DNA of 64,000 nucleotides from the NCBI GenBank assembly GCA_964385405.1, contig CAYLOT010000008.1, forward strand, positions 1 to 64,000. The letters run 5' to 3'. Each line of letters opens with the position of its first letter. Positions within the stretch are counted from its first letter, which is position 1. This document shows, one piece after another, positions 53,528 through 62,137 of the stretch. Under the pieces are notes generated by a model. It made no database searches and was not told the origin of the DNA. It saw nothing but the letters and a program-made list of their open reading frames with translations. The translations under genes and the position numbers were made by a program. The DNA comes from CAIZGX01 sp964385405. GTDB taxonomy: Bacteria; Bacteroidota; Bacteroidia; Flavobacteriales_D; Sanyastnellaceae.

Positions 53528-54967
53528 TTAAATCCCAAATCCATAATAAGCGCGTGTTCCATTCGGATAGACACCTTCTAAAAGAATTCCACCTGATTTT
53601 GATTTGAGCAAGGTCTGCAATTGCTCGGGTGAAGTCACTTGAACGCCGTCTATTTTGGTTACGATGAATCCGGTTTTTACTCCGGCGCTTCGCAGTTTTC
53701 CGGTAGACAACGTTCCCACTTTTGCACCACCTTGAATGCGCAATGCTTTGCATTCGCTTTCTGTTGGGGCCGTAAATTCAGCTCCTAATGAAGAAATGTT
53801 CTCAGCCGCAATTTCTTCGAAATTCTCGAGCTCTGCCTTACCTGACTTGTTCTTCAGTTCCACCTCAAAACTCTTTTCTTTTCCATTTCTCCAAACCACT
53901 AAATTCACTTTGTTTCCGGGTCTAAATTTGCTAATCTGCTCTTGCAATTGCGGAACCGTAGACACTGGATAATTGGCAACTTTCAAAATAATATCTCCTG
54001 CCTCTAAACCTGCAGATTCCGCTGCGCCTCCTGCAGTAATATTGTTAATGTAAACTCCAGAAACCACCGGCAAATCAGCATCTTTCGCTTGCTGTTCTGT
54101 TACTGCGGAAATTTGAACACCCAAAAATCCGCGTTGAACATTTCCGAATTCGATAATATCTTCAGCTACTTTTTTAGCAATAGAAGCAGGAATTGCAAAT
54201 GAATAACCGGCGTATGAACCGGTGCGTGATGCGATAGCGGTATTTATTCCAATTAACTCTCCGTTGGTATTAACCAAAGCTCCACCGCTGTTACCGGGGT
54301 TAACGGCTGCATCTGTTTGAATAAACGATTCCACAGGTAAGACTTCCGCGCCTCTACCCTCACCAATAATGTTTATGTTTCTTCCCTTCGCGCTTACAAT
54401 TCCTGCAGTTACTGTTGATGTTAGTTCAAATGGGTTTCCAACTGCCAAAACCCACTGTCCAATGTGCACGGCATCACTGTTTCCCCAGGCGATTGCAGGC
54501 AAATTCGACTCGTCAATTTTTAAGACTGCGATGTCAGAGCTCGGATCTTTGCCAACCACGGTAGCTTCATAATTTTTATTGTTATTCAGTGTTACTGTCA
54601 CTTTTTCAGCGCCATCTATGACATGATTGTTCGTAATGATATATCCATCTCCTGAGATAATGACACCTGAACCGGTTGCCATTTGGGTTTGAGGTTGCTG
54701 TTGGTACCCGAAGAATCCACCCCAAGGATCATACGTCGTTGTTTTAATTTCAGTCTTCACGTGAACAACAGAGTTCACGGTGCGCTCCGCGGCCACTACG
54801 AAATCTCCGCCAGCTCCTGGCATTCCCGAATAATTCGCGAAAGCCCCTGGAACATTAGAGTTCCATGAAAAATCAGAGGTGTTAGGTTTAACTACAAAAT
54901 GGTATGCAGCCATGGCAATAAGACCGCCAGCGAAGGCTGCAGCAAAAGTGACTAGACTCTTTTTCAT
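53528..54967 (-). CDS. HtrA/DegP-type periplasmic serine protease with two PDZ domains
   Basis: A 479-residue protein from ATG 54965-54967, which starts a signal/anchor (MKKSLVTFAAAFAGGLIAMAAY). A 35-residue extension upstream has no signal character. The trypsin-like domain has the catalytic triad His in IITNNHVIDGAEKV, Asp in DPSSDIAVLKID and Ser in NPGNSGGALVN (about residues 115, 145 and 225). PDZ1 begins near FGNVQRGFLGVQI (about 275) and PDZ2 near the C-terminus (VTSPEQLQTLL). It degrades or refolds misfolded periplasmic proteins, such as stalled outer-membrane or T9SS cargo. It is divergent from the DUF4249 gene. Confidence 0.94.
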   Translation of the reverse strand: MKKSLVTFAAAFAGGLIAMAAYHFVVKPNTSDFSWNSNVPGAFANYSGMPGAGGDFVVAAERTVNSVVHVKTEIKTTTYDPWGGFFGYQQQPQTQMATGSGVIISGDGYIITNNHVIDGAEKVTVTLNNNKNYEATVVGKDPSSDIAVLKIDESNLPAIAWGNSDAVHIGQWVLAVGNPFELTSTVTAGIVSAKGRNINIIGEGRGAEVLPVESFIQTDAAVNPGNSGGALVNTNGELIGINTAIASRTGSYAGYSFAIPASIAKKVAEDIIEFGNVQRGFLGVQISAVTEQQAKDADLPVVSGVYINNITAGGAAESAGLEAGDIILKVANYPVSTVPQLQEQISKFRPGNKVNLVVWRNGKEKSFEVELKNKSGKAELENFEEIAAENISSLGAEFTAPTESECKALRIQGGAKVGTLSTGKLRSAGVKTGFIVTKIDGVQVTSPEQLQTLLKSKSGGILLEGVYPNGTRAYYGFGI

Positions 54968-55037
54968 ACTTTTTATTTTGATTTTGCGAAAATAATTTGA
55001 TTCCCTTTCGAACAAAAACGACACCAAAATATTTTTA

Positions 55038-55065
55038 TTGTCGGATTGAATTGATTGTAATTTTA
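55038..55065 (+). promoter_or_regulatory. Candidate promoter of the DUF4249 gene
   Basis: TTG (55038-55040), 17 bases, TAATTTTA (55058-55065), near the Bacteroidota consensus. The ATG is only 5 bases beyond, so the transcript would be almost leaderless. Confidence 0.3.
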
Positions 55066-55070
55066 CACAC

Positions 55071-56066
55071 ATGAAAAATCAGGTAGGGATTCTTGGAGCA
55101 GTTGTAGCGAGCCTAATTCTATTTGTTGGTTGTGAGAAAGACATTACCGTAGACCTTCCGCAGGCTGAAACTAAAATTGTGGTACAAGGCAGCATCGAAC
55201 CGGGGAAACCACCTATTGTTATTCTGAGCTATTCTTCAGGTTACTTTGACCCTGCAGATGCGAATGCTCTCGTTAATTCTTACATTCAAAATGCACAAGT
55301 GAAAATGGTTCATGGAATGGATACGATTCCATTAGAAATGCACTGCACCTCAGACATGACATTGGATCAACTCCTACTAACATCACAAACCGTTGGCCTT
55401 CCTCCTGAAGCTGTATTCGGCTTAGGAATTTGCGTTTACACCTCAACATCGCCTCTGGCCTTAGGTGTAGCAGGAGAAACCTACACACTTCTCGTTGACA
55501 AAGACAATCACCACCTTCATGCCGTTACTAAAGTAAATTTCCCAATTCCTTTGGACAGTCTTTGGTTTGAATCTCCCTCAGGAAACCCTCTTGACTCTTT
55601 GGGCTTCATTTACGGAAATATGACCGATCCCGATACATTAGGCAATGCATACCGCTGGTCTGCAAAACGCATCAGTCATTACCCTCAATGGATTACTACT
55701 GATACTTATTTACGCGGACAGCAAAAAGACCTGATATTCATAAGCCCTACACCAAGCGTTTTTGATGACGAGTTCTTTAATGGACTAACATTTGAATTTG
55801 CTTATTATCGCGGAAGAATTCCTTTCAGCGATAAATTCGATGACCGTGGAATTGAAGGAGGATATTACAAACGAGGTGATACAGTCGTTGTGCGCGGATG
55901 CAGTATCGACATGAACGTTTACAAATTCTATAAGTCATACGAGGATCAGCTTGCGAACCAAGGTTCACCATTCGCATCACCGAACAATGTCAAATCAAAT
56001 GTTGAGGGTGGACTTGGTGTTTGGGCCGGATACGGAGCTTATTACGACACCCTGGTGTGTGAATAA
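55071..56066 (+). CDS. DUF4249 family lipoprotein
   Basis: A 331-residue protein. The lipoprotein signal ends in LILFVGCEKD (acylated Cys21). The mature start ITVDLPQAETKIVVQGSIEPGKPPIVILSYSSGYF is characteristic of DUF4249, beta-sandwich proteins often found beside TonB-dependent receptors. Here no receptor gene is adjacent. Mid-protein LDSLWFESPSGNPLDSLGF and the C-terminal GGLGVWAGYGAYYDTL complete the family pattern. Probably an outer-membrane lipoprotein. Partner unknown. Confidence 0.85.
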   Translation: MKNQVGILGAVVASLILFVGCEKDITVDLPQAETKIVVQGSIEPGKPPIVILSYSSGYFDPADANALVNSYIQNAQVKMVHGMDTIPLEMHCTSDMTLDQLLLTSQTVGLPPEAVFGLGICVYTSTSPLALGVAGETYTLLVDKDNHHLHAVTKVNFPIPLDSLWFESPSGNPLDSLGFIYGNMTDPDTLGNAYRWSAKRISHYPQWITTDTYLRGQQKDLIFISPTPSVFDDEFFNGLTFEFAYYRGRIPFSDKFDDRGIEGGYYKRGDTVVVRGCSIDMNVYKFYKSYEDQLANQGSPFASPNNVKSNVEGGLGVWAGYGAYYDTLVCE

Positions 56067-56104
56067 GGTGATAGCGGTCACAATTTAAAAGTTCTCAGAC
56101 CTAC

Positions 56105-56112
56105 TATCTTCG
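56105..56112 (+). promoter_or_regulatory. Candidate -7-like element TATCTTCG before the DUF983 gene
   Basis: One base off TAnnTTTG, 4 bases before the ATG at 56117. The same octamer lies 6 bases before the PhnP-like gene (60807-60814). Confidence 0.3.
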
Positions 56113-56116
56113 CCCC

Positions 56117-56506
56117 ATGGCAAAAGAAGTAAAAACAGCATTGGGCAAAGTCGTTAAAATGAAATGTCCGCATTGTGGCAAGGGCCATTTATTCGTTAAC
56201 GAATCAATCCTCTCTTTCAATAAGCTTGGACAAGTAAAATCTGAGTGTACTGAATGCGGGACCAATTTCAATCCAGAACCTGGATTTTATTTCGGAGCAG
56301 CTTATGTGAGTTGGGCACTCACTGTTGCCATGTGGGTTGCGATACTTGTTGCATTAAAAGTATTCGATGCCATGGGTATAATGGAGTTCGGATTTTTAAC
56401 TCATCCGAAGACTTTTCTTCTCACTGGAATAGGATTTACAATCGTTCTCTTCCCTTATTTATTTAAACTTTCGCGCGCTATTTGGGCGCTCATGTTCATT
56501 AAATAA
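56117..56506 (+). CDS. DUF983 family membrane protein
   Basis: A 129-residue protein. The zinc-ribbon-like KCPHCGKGHLF and KSECTECGTNFNPEPGFYFGAAYVSW are the DUF983 signature, and two membrane helices follow (about residues 62-82 and 98-118). Some members are linked to cytochrome oxidase biogenesis or quinone-related genes, but nothing here confirms that. Its stop overlaps the convergent ABC ATPase gene by eight bases. Confidence 0.88.
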   Translation: MAKEVKTALGKVVKMKCPHCGKGHLFVNESILSFNKLGQVKSECTECGTNFNPEPGFYFGAAYVSWALTVAMWVAILVALKVFDAMGIMEFGFLTHPKTFLLTGIGFTIVLFPYLFKLSRAIWALMFIK

Positions 56507-57149
56507 TCTGTCCGTCGCTCATTACTATTTTACGATCGGCCTGAGCGGCTAGTTCTTCGTTGTGTGTTACGATGACGAAACTGTGATGAAATTCGTTTCG
56601 CAATTCGAAAAACAAATTGTGTAATGCAACTGCATTTGCTTTGTCTAAGTTTCCTGAAGGCTCATCGGCAAAAACCACCTGTGGGTTATTCATTAAAGCT
56701 CTTGCAACAGCCACACGCTGCTGCTCACCTCCTGACAATTCAGATGGTTTGTGAAGAGCTCGGTGAGAAAGGCCCAATCTTTCCAACCAAAACGAAGCTT
56801 TTTTCTCAGCTTCTTTTTTCTCTACACCCGCTATAAGCGCAGGAATGCAAACATTTTCAGTTGCATTAAATTCAGCCAGCAAATTGTGAAACTGAAAGAC
56901 AAAACCTAGGTGTAAATTTCTAAATCTCGCCAATTCTTTTTGTCTGAGTTGAAAGGGATTCACGCCGTTAATGGTAACCGTTCCTTTATCTGGATTGTCT
57001 AACGTTCCTAAAATTTGCAAAAGCGTTGTTTTCCCGGCGCCACTGGCGCCAACAATGGAAACTATTTCACTTTTTTCAATGTCTAACGAAACGTTATTCA
57101 ACACTTGAACCTTTCCGTAACCTTTAAAAATTCCTGACGCTTGAATCAT
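56499..57149 (-). CDS. ABC transporter ATP-binding protein, LolD/MacB type
   Basis: A 216-residue protein. Walker A GASGAGKTTLLQILGTLDNP (about 34-53), Q-loop FVFQFHNLLAEFNATENV, signature LSGGEQQRVAVARAL, Walker B VVFADEPSGNLD and the H-loop IVTHNEELA. The FHNLL-EFNA-EN segment and short length are those of the LolD/MacB family, which extract outer-membrane lipoproteins or drive efflux. The matching permease is not adjacent, so LolD is likely but not certain. Confidence 0.88.
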   Translation of the reverse strand: MIQASGIFKGYGKVQVLNNVSLDIEKSEIVSIVGASGAGKTTLLQILGTLDNPDKGTVTINGVNPFQLRQKELARFRNLHLGFVFQFHNLLAEFNATENVCIPALIAGVEKKEAEKKASFWLERLGLSHRALHKPSELSGGEQQRVAVARALMNNPQVVFADEPSGNLDKANAVALHNLFFELRNEFHHSFVIVTHNEELAAQADRKIVMSDGQII

Positions 57150-57185
57150 AGTACAAAGATGAACAAAAACTTCGTCATTATTTAG

Positions 57186-57193
57186 TACATTCG
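57186..57193 (+). promoter_or_regulatory. Candidate -7-like element TACATTCG of sucC
   Basis: One base off TAnnTTTG, 18 bases before the sucC ATG. Similar to the element before sucD. Confidence 0.3.
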
Positions 57194-57211
57194 CGTCGCA
57201 AATATTGAACT

Positions 57212-58426
57212 ATGAACATTCACGAATACCAAGGAAAAAGTATCCTTCAACAATTTGGTGTAACTGTGCAACGCGGTTATGTAGCCTCTACCCCTGAAGA
57301 AGCAACTGCGGTTGCTGAAAAATTGCAAGCGGAAACAGGAACCGGATGGTTCGTTGTAAAAGCGCAAATTCACGCGGGTGGACGCGGGAAGGGAGAAGTG
57401 AAAGAAACAGGATCTCGTGGAGTTGTTCTTGCGAAAGGTCTTGGTGAAGTAGCTGATAAAGCAAAAGGAATTTTAGGTGGACACCTTGTTACCCTTCAAA
57501 CCAAAGCTGAAGGAAAATTGGTGCAAAAAGTATATGTTGCTGAAGACGTATATGCACCAGGTGCAACTGAGCCTCGTGAATTTTACATGAGCATTCTATT
57601 GGATCGCGCTGCTGGCAGAAACGTAATCGTATATTCTCCAGACGGAGGAATGAACATTGAAGAAGTTGCCGAGAAAACGCCCGAGCGTATTTTCAAAGAA
57701 GCCATTGATCCAATGACAGGGGTTACCGATTTCCAAGGAAGAAACATCGCTTTCAACCTAGGACTTTCAGGTGCTGCTTTCAAAGAAATGATTGCATTCA
57801 CAAAAAAATTATACAATGCATACGTAGGTTGCGACGCATCTATGTTTGAAATTAATCCTGTTCTAAAAACTTCTGACGACCGCATTCTTGCTGTAGATGC
57901 AAAAGTAACTTTAGACGGAAACGGATTGGTGCGTCACCCCGACTACGCTGCTATGCGCGACACCACTGAAGAAGATCCAATTGAAGTTGAAGCTGGCGAA
58001 GCTGGTTTGAACTACGTGAAGTTGGAAGGAAATGTGGGCTGTATGGTGAACGGAGCCGGATTGGCAATGGCAACCATGGACATTATTAAATTGAGCGGCG
58101 GAGATCCTGCAAACTTCTTAGATGTTGGAGGAACTGCCGATGCAAAGCGTGTAGAAACAGCCTTCCGTATGATTCTTCGCGACACCACTGTTAAAGCTAT
58201 TCTAGTAAATATTTTCGGTGGAATTGTTCGTTGCGACCGTGTTGCGCAAGGTGTTGTAGATGCTTACAAAAACATTGGTGACATTCAAGTTCCGATCATT
58301 GTGCGTCTTCAAGGAACCAACGCTGAAGAAGCAAAGAAACTAATTGACGATTCTGGTCTAGCTGTTCACTCTGCAATCACCTTACAGGAAGCCGCAGACA
58401 AAGTGAAAGCTGTATTGAACGCCTAA
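57212..58426 (+). CDS. sucC: Succinyl-CoA ligase subunit beta
   Basis: A 404-residue protein with the usual ATP-grasp start MNIHEYQGKSILQQFGVTV, then VVKAQIHAGGRGKG (nucleotide-binding loop), EINPVLKTSDDRILAVDAKV (metal ligands), GNVGCMVNGAGLAMATMDIIK and a C-terminal CoA-ligase-like LVNIFGGIVRCD with RLQGTNAEEAKKL. It pairs with SucD (16100-16972) in the TCA cycle. The arginase-family gene follows after six bases, suggesting co-transcription. Confidence 0.97.
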   Translation: MNIHEYQGKSILQQFGVTVQRGYVASTPEEATAVAEKLQAETGTGWFVVKAQIHAGGRGKGEVKETGSRGVVLAKGLGEVADKAKGILGGHLVTLQTKAEGKLVQKVYVAEDVYAPGATEPREFYMSILLDRAAGRNVIVYSPDGGMNIEEVAEKTPERIFKEAIDPMTGVTDFQGRNIAFNLGLSGAAFKEMIAFTKKLYNAYVGCDASMFEINPVLKTSDDRILAVDAKVTLDGNGLVRHPDYAAMRDTTEEDPIEVEAGEAGLNYVKLEGNVGCMVNGAGLAMATMDIIKLSGGDPANFLDVGGTADAKRVETAFRMILRDTTVKAILVNIFGGIVRCDRVAQGVVDAYKNIGDIQVPIIVRLQGTNAEEAKKLIDDSGLAVHSAITLQEAADKVKAVLNA

Positions 58427-58432
58427 TTCAAT

Positions 58433-59473
58433 ATGTTGAGCAAAGAAGAAAAAATAAACTCCTTCAACCCCAACAGCGCGGGCGTGGCGGATAGTCAAAT
58501 GTTTGGATTACCCTTCACCATTGACGAAAGTGATGTTGTTCTTCTACCAGTTCCGTGGGAAGTAACCGTGAGCTACGGCGGCGGCGCTTCTGAAGGTCCT
58601 GAGCATATTTTTGAATCGAGTCTTCAGGTAGATCTTCACCACCCTGAATTCCCTGAGTTGTGGAAAAAAGGCATTGCCATGCTCGAGCAGAATGGTGCCC
58701 TTCATTCAAGAAGCAATTCATTGAAAGAAAAAGCAGAAGAAATTATTTCTGCTTGGGAAGAAGGTGAAAAATTAGAAGAAAATGACGAGCTTCAAGATCT
58801 TCTACAGGAAATAAATGAAGGCTGCGCCGATATGGTTCAGTATGTTGCTGATCAGACAAAGAAATGGCTCGATGCTGGAAAAACAGTTGGTCTTATCGGT
58901 GGTGACCACAGCACACCGCTTGGTTTTCTTCAAGCACTTTCTGAACGTTACAAGAACTTCGGAATACTTCACGTAGATGCACACATGGATTTGCGTGAGG
59001 CTTATGAAGGCTTCACCTACTCGCACGCATCTATCATGTACAATGCGCTTCAACTTCCACAAATAACCAAATTGGTTCAAGTGGGAATTCGCGATTTTTG
59101 TAAAGAAGAAAACGACCGTGTCGTGAATTCAAATGGAAGAATTGTCGTACATACCGATGCTGAAATTCAGCGTGAAGCGTTCGAAGGTGAGTTGTGGAAA
59201 GACCGCTGCAATGCGATTATTGATGCACTTCCGAACGACGTGTACATAAGCTTCGACATCGACGGATTGGACCCAACGCTTTGTCCTAATACAGGTACGC
59301 CAGTGCCAGGAGGTCTTTCGTTTCAACAAGCAACTTATTTATTGAGTCAGCTGAAAGCAAAGAAGAACATCATTGGCTTCGACTTAGTCGAAGTTGCTCC
59401 AGGCGAAGACGACTGGAACGGCAACGTAGGCGCGCGCTTGCTTTACCACATGTGTGGTGTTGCCGCTCGCTAA
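58433..59473 (+). CDS. Arginase/agmatinase (ureohydrolase) family protein
   Basis: A 346-residue protein. The binuclear manganese ligands are all visible: GGDHSTPLGF (His), LHVDAHMDLR (Asp-x-His-x-Asp) and ISFDIDGLDPTLCPNTGTPVPGG (Asp-x-Asp). It is longer than typical agmatinase because of an acidic helical insert around residues 85-130. It should hydrolyse a guanidino compound (agmatine, arginine or formiminoglutamate). The exact substrate cannot be read. Linked to sucC by a six-base gap. Confidence 0.88.
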   Translation: MLSKEEKINSFNPNSAGVADSQMFGLPFTIDESDVVLLPVPWEVTVSYGGGASEGPEHIFESSLQVDLHHPEFPELWKKGIAMLEQNGALHSRSNSLKEKAEEIISAWEEGEKLEENDELQDLLQEINEGCADMVQYVADQTKKWLDAGKTVGLIGGDHSTPLGFLQALSERYKNFGILHVDAHMDLREAYEGFTYSHASIMYNALQLPQITKLVQVGIRDFCKEENDRVVNSNGRIVVHTDAEIQREAFEGELWKDRCNAIIDALPNDVYISFDIDGLDPTLCPNTGTPVPGGLSFQQATYLLSQLKAKKNIIGFDLVEVAPGEDDWNGNVGARLLYHMCGVAAR

Positions 59474-59478
59474 ACCCT

Positions 59479-60789
59479 TTAGGCTTTTCTCAGTTTGTTG
59501 TATTCCACTTGAATCTCTTGTGGCGGGTTGAAATACCCATAAGCCAAATGCGGGAACTCTTCTCTGATTTTCTCTAACACATTTCGAATACCCATGCCCT
59601 CTGGCAATTCGGTCATACCAATTTTTCCTAAATACCAATCGGGATCAATGTTGAAATTACGCCATTGAATCATGCTAATGTCGGTATGCTTAATGAAGTT
59701 GCGAAGTGCCTCAAACTCTTCCGGATGGTCGGTCATTCCCGGGAATGTGAAGTAGTTGATACTTGCCCATCCGCCGTATTGACGAACAATTCGTGCTGAC
59801 TCAACAATATCTTCAAACTTATAATTGTTCGGCAAATAATAAGCTTCGTAAATGTTTTTACGAAGCGAATTCGTGCTCACACGAATGCTATCCAATCCGA
59901 CTTTCATTAACTCTTCAACCGCCTTTGGCTTACTGCCGTTGGTGTTCAGGTTAATGATACCGCGCGAAGTATGCTTGCGCAACTCAATGATAACATCGCG
60001 AATGGTCTGCCAAACCAACAGCGGTTCGCCTTCACACCCTTGACCGAAGCTCACAATTGGACGCTCGGCATTCATCAAATGTGGAAGGGTATATTCAACA
60101 ATTTCCGCTACGGTTGGAATGAAATCTAAGCGGTCTTGTGGTGATGTTAACTCATGTTCTTCCGGCTGAAAAGAAATACACCCTAGGCAATTGCTGTTGC
60201 ACGCAGGACTAACAGGAATGGGCGCTTCCCATCTTCCCATAAAGAAATTACGCGCAGCAGGACAACAGTATTTCAAGCTACAATTGTTTCCTAAATGCTG
60301 CACAAGTCTGTTGTTCGGATGGTCTTCCAAACGCTTGCGGGTAACATCCCAGATGTGCTCGCGATCGAAATTTTCTAAATCCTGGCGCTCATCGGCATCA
60401 ATTCGCACAGCTGTAGTATAAAACTTCCCGTCGTACCAACCCACTGCTGTGTAGGCGTATAGCGGAAGTGTAGGCGCATCTTGCTCGTCTGTTCCAAAAG
60501 CCGCTGAATACAATTGCGTATAAGCTGGAGCATTCAAGCTAGCAACGGCCTGTACATCTTCGTGACATTCTATTTCACCTGTTTCAACGCTCATACCGTA
60601 AGGACGACGGCCAGGAAGCGTGAACAAATCGCTTCCAAAAGGAAGCTCAATAAAATCCTCCGGAGTGAGCGGATAAACATTGTAACCCGACCTTCCGACT
60701 ACTTCATAGTTCGTATCTTCAAAAATATTTCCATCTGCATCTGCATAAACCATGAAAGGAACTTCCTTCGGATGAATAGATTTTTTCAT
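59479..60789 (-). CDS. Radical SAM protein
   Basis: A 436-residue protein from ATG 60787-60789 (five more residues if the upstream ATG is used). A 190-residue N-terminal part without a known motif precedes the radical SAM core. The cluster motif is CNSNCLGC (CX3CX2C, about 197-204), followed by IVSFGQGCEGEPLL (the GGE-like SAM loop) and GIINLNTNGSKPKAVEELMKVGLDSIRVSTNS. It carries out a SAM-radical reaction. The substrate is unknown, and no peptide or cofactor precursor gene is seen beside it. A TACTTTTG lies 4 bases before the ATG. Confidence 0.88.
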   Translation of the reverse strand: MKKSIHPKEVPFMVYADADGNIFEDTNYEVVGRSGYNVYPLTPEDFIELPFGSDLFTLPGRRPYGMSVETGEIECHEDVQAVASLNAPAYTQLYSAAFGTDEQDAPTLPLYAYTAVGWYDGKFYTTAVRIDADERQDLENFDREHIWDVTRKRLEDHPNNRLVQHLGNNCSLKYCCPAARNFFMGRWEAPIPVSPACNSNCLGCISFQPEEHELTSPQDRLDFIPTVAEIVEYTLPHLMNAERPIVSFGQGCEGEPLLVWQTIRDVIIELRKHTSRGIINLNTNGSKPKAVEELMKVGLDSIRVSTNSLRKNIYEAYYLPNNYKFEDIVESARIVRQYGGWASINYFTFPGMTDHPEEFEALRNFIKHTDISMIQWRNFNIDPDWYLGKIGMTELPEGMGIRNVLEKIREEFPHLAYGYFNPPQEIQVEYNKLRKA

Positions 60790-60793
60790 GTTG

Positions 60794-60801
60794 CAAAAGT
60801 A
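60794..60801 (-). promoter_or_regulatory. Candidate -7 element TACTTTTG of the radical SAM gene
   Basis: An exact TAnnTTTG match, 4 bases from ATG 60789. The divergent PhnP-like gene has TATCTTCG 7 bases further on the other strand, so two promoters would overlap in a 31-base gap. Confidence 0.4.
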
Positions 60802-60820
60802 CATTCTATCTTCGTGAAAT

Positions 60821-61585
60821 ATGCGTATAACATTTTTAGGAACTGGAACCAGTCAAGGTGTGCCTCTAATCTCGTGTAAATGTCACGTTTGCACTTCAAA
60901 AGATTCAAGAGACCAGCGGTTGCGCAGTTCCATTTCATTGCGAATTGACGGGCAGTACATCGTGATTGACGCGGGTCCCGACTTCAGACAGCAAATGCTT
61001 CGCGATGGAGCCACTCACTTGGATGCTATTGTTTTTACGCATGAGCACAAAGACCACATTGCAGGATTAGACGATGTGCGTGCGTTTAACTTCACCACCG
61101 GCAAAGCTGCCCAAATCTATTGCACCGAGCAAGTTGAAGAAGCTTTACGCCGAGAATTTCATTATGCTTTCAGTGAAAAAAAATATCCTGGCGTTCCCGA
61201 AATTGTTTTGAATCGTATAACGAATTCCCCTTTCAACATAAATGGAACGAACTTCACTCCCATTGAAGTTTTGCATTTCAAGATGAAAGTTTTCGGTTAT
61301 CGCATCGGGAATTTCACGTACATCACCGATGCCAATTTCATTTCGGAAGAAGAAATTGAAAAGATTATGGGGAGCGAAATTTTAGTACTGAACGGACTTC
61401 GAAGAGAACCGCATCCTTCTCATTTTACTTTCGATGAAGCTTTAGCCCTCATTGCAAGAATAAACCCCAAATCGGCTTATTTAACGCACATCAGTCACCA
61501 GTTGGGCACTCATGGAGAAGTTACGCAAGAACTTCCTCACAATGTGCATTTGGCCTACGACGGATTAACGCTTGAACTTCATTAA
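60821..61585 (+). CDS. MBL-fold phosphodiesterase, PhnP-like
   Basis: A 254-residue protein. FLGTGTSQGVPLISCKCHVCTSKDSRDQRLRSS is the start shared by PhnP and related metallo-beta-lactamase-fold cyclic phosphodiesterases, with three Cys in a zinc-like site. The metal motif THEHKDHIAGLDDVRAF (HxHxDH) is at about residues 80-96, FTYITDANFIS gives the bridging Asp, and HISHQLG the last His. It probably cleaves a cyclic phosphate ester of a sugar or nucleotide. No phn operon is near. Confidence 0.88.
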   Translation: MRITFLGTGTSQGVPLISCKCHVCTSKDSRDQRLRSSISLRIDGQYIVIDAGPDFRQQMLRDGATHLDAIVFTHEHKDHIAGLDDVRAFNFTTGKAAQIYCTEQVEEALRREFHYAFSEKKYPGVPEIVLNRITNSPFNINGTNFTPIEVLHFKMKVFGYRIGNFTYITDANFISEEEIEKIMGSEILVLNGLRREPHPSHFTFDEALALIARINPKSAYLTHISHQLGTHGEVTQELPHNVHLAYDGLTLELH

Positions 61586-61592
61586 TCTCACT

Positions 61593-61600
61593 TACTTTTG
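61593..61600 (+). promoter_or_regulatory. Candidate -7 element TACTTTTG of the DUF4920 gene
   Basis: An exact TAnnTTTG match, 15 bases before the ATG at 61616. Confidence 0.45.
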
Positions 61601-61615
61601 CAAGAAATATTCGAC

Positions 61616-62137
61616 ATGAAAAAAATAGCCTCTTTATTTATAGCTCTTAGCTTTTTCGTTGGAACAGCATCAGCCCAGAAATCAAAAATAAGCAACGTAA
61701 AATCGTACGGTGAGGCATTCACAGTCGAAAACGTAATTACGCTAACCGAACTACAAGAGAAAATGAAAACTGAAACGCGTTTTGCGTGTGTGTTTGAAGG
61801 AAGTATTGTTCAGACTTGCCAAAAGGCTGGATGTTGGATGGAAGTGGCCATGCCTGTTGGTGATGGAATGACTGTATTCATGAAAGACCATGCCTTTGCA
61901 GTTCCATTGGAAAAGTGTGAAGGAAAGAAAACATTCGTTAAAGGTGAGGCCTACTTCAAAGAATTGTCTGTTGCATATTTGCAGCACTTGGCTGAAGATG
62001 CAGGAAAATCGAAAGAAGAAATTGCTAAGATCACTGAGCCTCAAAAACAACTCGTATTCAACGCAAGCGGCGTGCAGATTGTAGAAGGTGGAAAAGGTGG
62101 AAAGAAAACTCATAAAGGCGAAAATTGCGCGCATTGA
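61616..62137 (+). CDS. DUF4920 family secreted protein
   Basis: A 173-residue protein from ATG 61616, which begins a signal peptide (MKKIASLFIALSFFVGTASA). The domain contains KSYGEAFTVENVITLTELQEKM, FEGSIVQTCQKAGCWMEVAM (two Cys in TCQKAGCWM, a possible metal site) and the paired FVKGEAYFKELSVAYLQHLAEDAG, as in DUF4920 proteins of unknown function. The C-terminus is Gly/Lys/His-rich. Its last 13 bases overlap the following M16 gene. Confidence 0.85.
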   Translation: MKKIASLFIALSFFVGTASAQKSKISNVKSYGEAFTVENVITLTELQEKMKTETRFACVFEGSIVQTCQKAGCWMEVAMPVGDGMTVFMKDHAFAVPLEKCEGKKTFVKGEAYFKELSVAYLQHLAEDAGKSKEEIAKITEPQKQLVFNASGVQIVEGGKGGKKTHKGENCAH

